A stretch of DNA of 64,000 bases from Chlamydomonas sphaeroides. Taxonomy: Eukaryota; Chlorophyta; Chlorophyceae; Chlamydomonadales; Chlamydomonadaceae. The notes beneath the pieces were generated by a model. The model had not been told where the DNA came from and searched no databases. It saw only the letters and a program-made list of their open reading frames with translations. A program made the translations under genes and the position numbers. This document shows positions 58,469 through 64,000 of the stretch, in pieces. The stretch's first letter is position 1. Each line of letters begins with the position of its first letter. The stretch lies in the NCBI GenBank assembly GCA_001662425.1, contig BDDC01000120.1, positions 1-64,000 of the forward strand. The letters are read 5' to 3'.

Positions 58469-61400
58469 ATGCCGCGTGTCCAGACATTGTCGTCCCGTCG
58501 CCGCTGCTTCACAGCCGCTACACCTATCGTTTTGACCCTATTGGCGTCCGCCGCTGCTACTTCCAATCATCAAACACAAGCGTGTCGTCGTCGCGGAGAC
58601 GGCGCGTACTGCTCGGCCGGCGTGACAAAAGGCTTCATCGGTCAGCTCGACACAGCTGCGCAGCTTAAGGAGGCTTTGGAGGCCACGGCATGGAAGAAGG
58701 AGGTCATAGTGTTCGCAGAGTCACGCGTGGCGGACGCTGCGCAAACGTTGACTCGTTTCCGGGGGCATGCGGGTTACGGTCACGTGCTGGCGGTGATGGA
58801 AGACATCGACGACTGCAGACGGCTGTCGCGGGCGTTCCGTCCATGGCAGCAGCACCAGGGCCCACTGAGCTGCGGGACGTACGCCCTGCACGATGAGAAG
58901 TGAGCGGGCCCGGGTTGGGCTGCGCGTGGGTGAGGCAGGGGTGCGCGTGTCCTGTACTGCAGGCAAGGCAAGCCCTTGATTGCGAGGGATATGGGCCATG
59001 CAGCCCACGACCTGACACACGGTGACATTACAAACGACTGTACTTGGTTGCGTCCCTTGCAGAGGTAACAAGTATGCGTCCGGGTTCCGCTACATGGCTA
59101 GGTGGAATGGCCCAGCCCCCTGGTGGCGAAAGTACTTCACCGCAGGTGGGAAGGGCCCCGCATCATCATTCCCAGCTAGCTTGTGGACGCAACCCCTTAC
59201 CCAGTCGAGTGGCCCGCGGTCGGCATGTGCCCCCGTCCTGCACCTGTCGCCTCCCGCCCCTCGAGTCCCAACAAACCGCTCCCTCCGCACCCTTACCCAT
59301 CCCAGCCCGCGCCGTGGCGCTTGGCTACAACGTCATGGCGGTTGACGCGGACACACTGGTACTGGACGACTGGTACTGGAGGGTCAAGCAGCAGCCGCTG
59401 TCGGGCTACAACATGATCAGCCAGGCGGAAAGTCCGACGGTTATCAACGGCGGCTTCTCGTACGTCCAGGTCAGAACAGGTCGTACGCTGCTCCTATCGC
59501 GGCTGCTGAGTGCCTCAAATTGAAGTGCTGGCCAAACATTAGGCGGGAATACAGGCCTGCCTCGGCTGACGCTGCGAGCTGCCCTTGCCCGCCGGAATTC
59601 CGCAGAACGCAGCCCCGGACGGACCCGTAGCCTGGATGTTGTACGAGATGGGGCACCGCACTGGTGTGTACGGCAGCGGATTCGTACATGGGATGTGCCG
59701 TACACGTACACGCAGTTGCCGTGACTGTGACATATTTGCAAGTGTTGCCACCCCACAGTGCGCTGGCTGGAGGACGCGAGCGCGTTGGCTGCGCTCTCCC
59801 CCAAACTAGGTGGGTCGGCGGGGCGCGGGTTGGCGTCCTAGCCAGAGGAACAAGTAAGGCGCGAAACGAATGCACGGCGGCGGCGGTGCAGCGGCATGGA
59901 CCGCACCACGCGACCCTAGGCCGATCCGCGCGCCTGCCGCTGCTGGCACACGGCGAACAGCACGCCACGAATCTGTTGACCGCGCCACGTCGCTGGTGTT
60001 CAGGCGCCGCTGCCGCACCTCGGCTTGCCTCCTGGCCCCGCCATACGCAGCTGCCAGTCCCGGGAAGTGCTGCGCCAACGAGGACCAGTGGCTGCTGACC
60101 ACGGCCATGTGGAGCTGCCTCAGAGGCCGGCCTATGTTCCCAGGTGAGGCCCTACCTGGCTGGGGGGCGAGGCCGGACCGGGCCCAAGGGCTCCGCGCTG
60201 CCGCGCCGTGTGGCGCCGCCGCGGTTGCCGCAGGACAAGCAATCGGCTATGTGTGAGCGGGTGCGGCTGCCTGCCGCAGAGCTTCGAAACATGCTACCGG
60301 ACGATACCGACTTCGTCCAGCTGGGCTTGAAGGACAGGCAGGTGCGTGGCTGGCTGGCACCCGGCTGGGTTGCTCGCCCCTGGGCGGCGCGGCGCCGGCC
60401 AGAGAAGTTTAGCAGCCGGAGTGGGGCGGCCGCTGGGCTGCCATGCAATTCACGCCATTACACGATGCCACTTTGCGCTCGTGTCGCGACAGGCCTTCAG
60501 TGACAACACGGAAGTACACATCCAGAATTTCACGATAGCGGTGAGCATGGGTGGCTGGGCGCTGGTGCGGTGCTGAGGCAGCGCGCTAGGCTGCCGGCCG
60601 CCGTCGCGCTGCGACGTGCACTGCGGCAGCGGCCCGACGTCACCGGGCAGGGGCCATTGGGGTGTTCACCGGTTCCCCGCAGTCCTCCTGCACGTGGTGG
60701 TGAATAGATGTCCTAGCTATGCCTTCTTTGCTGCACACGCAGGCGCACGACGTCAGCCCCGAGCTGAGCCCCGCGGTGTGCGAGTTCCCCGACACACAGC
60801 CCTTCAACTGCCTGGTAAGGCAGGGGACAGCGCAAGAGCACGTTGGTTGGAGGCCTAGCAGATTATCAGCGGCGAGTGTACCCCGGCATGCCGACCCTGT
60901 GATAACGGACCGACGAGACCGGGACGTATCGTCACGCACCAGCGCCGCATTGCCAGCTGGCCCCATGCCATGTGCCCCCCCGGCCCCCCCGCTCACGTCA
61001 GAGCGCCACCAAGCTACGCCTGGTGTCGGCCTCTCTGCGCATGCCGCACGCCTGGGGTGAGCCAAGCAGGGGCCACGGCGGTGCCATGCGGCCGTGGTCC
61101 CATCCATCCGCCCATGGTCGGATCAGGGCGCTGAGTTTCGTCCGCACGACCGCCGCGCGCTGGTCGGCTGCAGAGCCTTCCCATGCCATCCTGCAGGCGG
61201 GCAGTGGCCGAAAGAGCTGGGCGGCTATCCCTTCAATAAGACAATCGGGCCGCTGACGGCCGCCTACCGGCAGGCATTCACGGACCTGGGTGAGGCGGGC
61301 ATGGGCAAGGCGCCAGCAGGCGCGTGGCGGGTTGGCTGCAGTGCGGGGCGCGCCGCTGGCAGACCGGCGCTCGACTGCCGCCCAGCCTCGGCCTGCCACA

Positions 61401-63448
61401 TGCATGCCTTACCCTGTGTTTCTTCCACAACCTCCGCAGGTGTGCCGCTGCCGCCCGACCCCGAGGACCCATCCCAGGAGGCCAGGGCAAAGGCCACCAA
61501 ACCAGAGGCTTTTGCATTCACATCCAATTGCAAGTGTGAAGCCACAAGACCCGGTCAATTGAGCTTGCTAAGGCACCGTCACGGTCTTGAGAACAGGCGT
61601 TCATACCTGTAGAATCCGCTGGTTTAGTACGCGGTTGCACCAAGGATGTGGCCTTTCCTCCGCGCAGCGTGGGAAGGCGTCCTCGGGGGCTGGCTGCAGG
61701 GGCCCTGGAGGCACAGCGGCCGGTTCGGGATGTGGCACACACACCTCAGCCCGCCGCCGCTTCAGGTGCGCTTGAGACACGTGTTGGCTGCCGGAGTACG
61801 GCGTCTGGACGCGCTTGGCGCTCGGTGTTATTGTTGTTGTTTTTGCTTGGCTAGGATTTCAAACATCGAGCGTGTGCGCCGCGCAAACGCCTCAGGCCAT
61901 GGGGCACATCCACGCGAGCCTGTTCGAAGGCCACTTCCAGAAGCAAGCCATCATCCAGACCGCCGGGCACTATGACTGGCGCCTCGCCGCCAGGTGGGCC
62001 GCTCGGAGCGAGCGCCGGCTGCTTGTATCACATGCACGCTTGCCTCTGGCAGTCGCCTGCGGCCCTCGAGCCCCGATAGCCACTCCTTACTACCGCTGCC
62101 GTGCCCCTTCTGACAGGCTGGCCGGCGGCCCCACACGGGTCTACATAACCAGCTACCAAGACTGTCAGGCGCAGCAGCTCGGACTGAAGGACGCTTCAGT
62201 CGACATCCGGCGCGTGGTGGCCTACGCGCCGGGGGTCATCACGGCGGCCATGAGTGAGCGGGGGCGGGCTGAAGGTGTTGGAAGCTGCTCATGATCTCAC
62301 ATGCGCGGTTGTTGCCCGGTTCTCCCTAGCTTCGTGCGCTCCGGACGGCCCTCCATGCCTTCTGGAATGGGGGCTTGTAGCCCACAGGTCCGGCATGCAA
62401 GGTCGGCCCTCCGTGCCCCCTGCTCTCTTTCCTTCCCATCAGGCAAGCAGGACTTCATAGCCGCGGCCCAGGGCCTGGCGCAAGTCGCGCTGGCGCTGGG
62501 CGCGGTGGCGGCGTGGCCCTCGGTGCCCTGCGACACGGACTGGGTGTTAACACCCGAGGCCAGCGCCCAGCGGGCGAACGGCACCGCCCTGCCCTCGCTG
62601 GCGCCTCCCTGGCGCCACATCCGGACTGGAAAGGCCGTGCTGCCCTGGGGACCCGGCCTCCAGAACCTCACCTGCGAGTGGACGGGCTTCATGTGGGAGG
62701 GTACGTGTGTGGCAGGACTCCCGTCGTGCATGTGGGTTCCGTGCGATAGCACCGCGCAAGGGCTCCTGGCCCACGTGCGCCTCGCGGCTAGCTTCGTTGA
62801 TTGCATTGGAAGCGTGCCATTGCATACGCGCGCGATCCTCGCCCTGTCGACAGATTGCCTCATCAACACGCGGAGGGGTGACAAGGACGGCGGCCGGGGT
62901 CTGCTGTCGTACGAGCTGGACCACCTGGTCCGGCACCGGGAGCGGGAGCTGGCGGCCGCTGTGCCTGGCACAGCGCAGTACGCACGCTTCATGGAAACAG
63001 TAGTGCGCAAGAACATATCGCTACACATCGTGCCCACGGCTGCGAGCACGATCAAGCTATCCAAGGTGTGGCACGACGAGCAATACCTGCGCTGGAATTC
63101 ATGTAATCCATGTTGCCGCCTGTAGCAGCCAGATATGCCAACTCACCAGCCCGCCCGCCCCCTGCCCCTGCATCCTCCGCCGGCTTCTCTCAGGCTGCCG
63201 AGCCCGCTGCATCCCTCGACCAGCTGTACGATGCGTCTTATAAGGAGCTAATGGAGTTGAATGCAGGGCCGGTGCTGCAAGACCAAGCACGGCCGCACGA
63301 GCCCATCCCCGTGTGGTGGCTGGACCGGCCGGTACGGCAGGTATCCGACACGGTCGAAACTGTACGGCAAATGTACGACACGTGGAAGTCGAGGTGCCGG
63401 GCGCTCAAGTACTATGATCTGACCGAGGAGGAGCGGCGCGAGTGGTAG
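58469..63448 (+). CDS. Glycosyltransferase-like paralog E (GT77/PF03407-like), secretory
   Basis: Eighteen exons in phase, 785 aa: 58469–58899, 59063–59145, 59306–59469, 59606–59663, 59759–59809, 60051–60143, 60280–60341, 60493–60540, 60743–60814, 61002–61056, 61197–61289, 61440–61529, 61668–61765, 61896–61993, 62117–62253, 62443–62700, 62854–63065, 63194–63448. The N-terminus (SSRRRCFTAATPIVLTLLAS) is a typical signal peptide; an in-frame ATG 33 bases upstream is possible. DAD at 185–187 and INGGFSYVQ at 218–226 mark the GT-A core. The C-terminal half has GGYPFNKTIGPLTAAYRQAF, WHTHLSPP, DIRRVVAYAPGVITAAM, LPWGPGLQNLTCEW and EPIPVWWLDRPVRQ. The intron after 61529 appears to use a GC donor (GCAAGT). 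Closest to paralog A, with the same intron set. Confidence 0.87.
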
Positions 63449-64000
63449 CTTGAGTTGGGACCCTTCCAGGCACACCGCGAGCCCGCAAGTGCGCGGGATG
63501 ATGAAGCCCGGTGGGGTGCGGTGCATGTCACATGCCACCGTGCCTGGCTGCAGCTCATGCCCAGCGACGGACTGTACAGATTGATACGCACTGCGGCACG
63601 GAGTTGGTGGGATGTGGCATAGCGGCGGCGGCGCTCAGGGGCCGGGCCGAGGCACCCGCACCCGCCGGGGCCTTCCCTTCGCGCACGGCCACCGCACCGC
63701 GGCCGGGTCTCCGGCTGCAGCGATTGGGAATTCGCATGGTGAGGCCGCGATTGGGAGGGGCAGTCGCTGCCGCTATGGAGGCGGCGAGACAGGAAGCGTT
63801 GGCCTCAGGACGGTGATGTAGCTGGGCACCGCCTGACTCATCGTAGACAGCAAGTGGACATGCACAACTAGAACGAATCCATGGCCAACGCTGGATGCTA
63901 TGAAGCGTGGGCGTTGCGGACCCGCAATTCCTTTTTAACGGCGTAACAACACGTATGGAACCCCATCCGTACGCCGGGGATGCAGACCGTCGAGGACCTC
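63449..64000. other. Region downstream of paralog E
   Basis: 3' UTR and intergenic sequence up to the window edge. No plus-strand TGTAA or coding exon was recognised; the GC-rich ORFs here lack family or splice support. Confidence 0.4.

Noticed and set aside
26529..63448. Reading the array as one polycistronic or giant multi-domain gene
   Set aside because: Each unit has its own signal peptide, stop codon and complete set of phase-consistent exons, and orientations differ.
1..64000. tRNA, rRNA or recognisable retrotransposon/transposase genes
   Set aside because: None of the diagnostic motifs (tRNA boxes with cloverleaf, reverse-transcriptase YxDD context, DDE blocks) was found by reading. 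A covariance-model or profile search would be needed to exclude them fully.

Overview
The window is nuclear DNA of a GC-rich green alga. The intron-dense genes, GT/GC–AG introns with chlorophyte-style donors (GTGAGT, GTGGGT, GTGCGT), TGTAA-type polyadenylation motifs, alanine/glycine-rich low-complexity protein inserts and chloroplast-type genes all suggest a volvocine/chlamydomonadalean alga. The species cannot be named from the sequence alone. Genes were modelled by hand: exons were joined only where splice sites, phase and protein-family similarity agreed.

Left part (1–26.5 kb), ordinary single-copy genes: 3' exons of an unidentified small protein (−, 271–660); a Clot/TXNDC17-like WCPDC thioredoxin (−, 1180–2240); a FAHD1-like acylpyruvase (+, 2913–4997) sharing a head-to-head promoter region with it; a DUF1997 protein with a ~350-residue low-complexity insert (+, 5996–9536); a frame-disrupted ankyrin-type gene (+, ~10.35–12.44 kb); an eight-exon membrane protein with a putative chloroplast transit peptide (−, 13310–15983), divergently paired with a five-exon aquaporin/MIP gene (+, 16495–18203); a U-box E3 gene interrupted by a 447-base assembly gap (−, 19550–22409); and an unidentified gene (−, ~22.99–24.4 kb). 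Next come low-complexity sequence and a small island of visibly lower GC (25.9–26.5 kb).

Right part (26.5–63.5 kb): a cluster of five paralogous, multi-exon genes (A–E, 18–21 exons, 769–794 aa) for predicted secreted or Golgi proteins. They carry a DAD motif and an NGG(F) motif, as in nucleotide-diphospho-sugar glycosyltransferases (GT77/PF03407-like), plus a long C-terminal region I cannot assign. The order is A← B← C→ D→ E→. A resembles E and B resembles D, so the array is a large palindrome centred on C. All five reading frames can be spliced in phase from signal peptide to stop, so the copies look functional. They differ by exact presence or absence of introns, and by GC versus GT donors at homologous sites. 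B and D show a patchwork of near-identical and divergent segments, which suggests gene conversion.

This palindromic glycosyltransferase-like family, probably acting on cell-wall or extracellular-matrix glycoproteins (inference), is the most novel part of the window.
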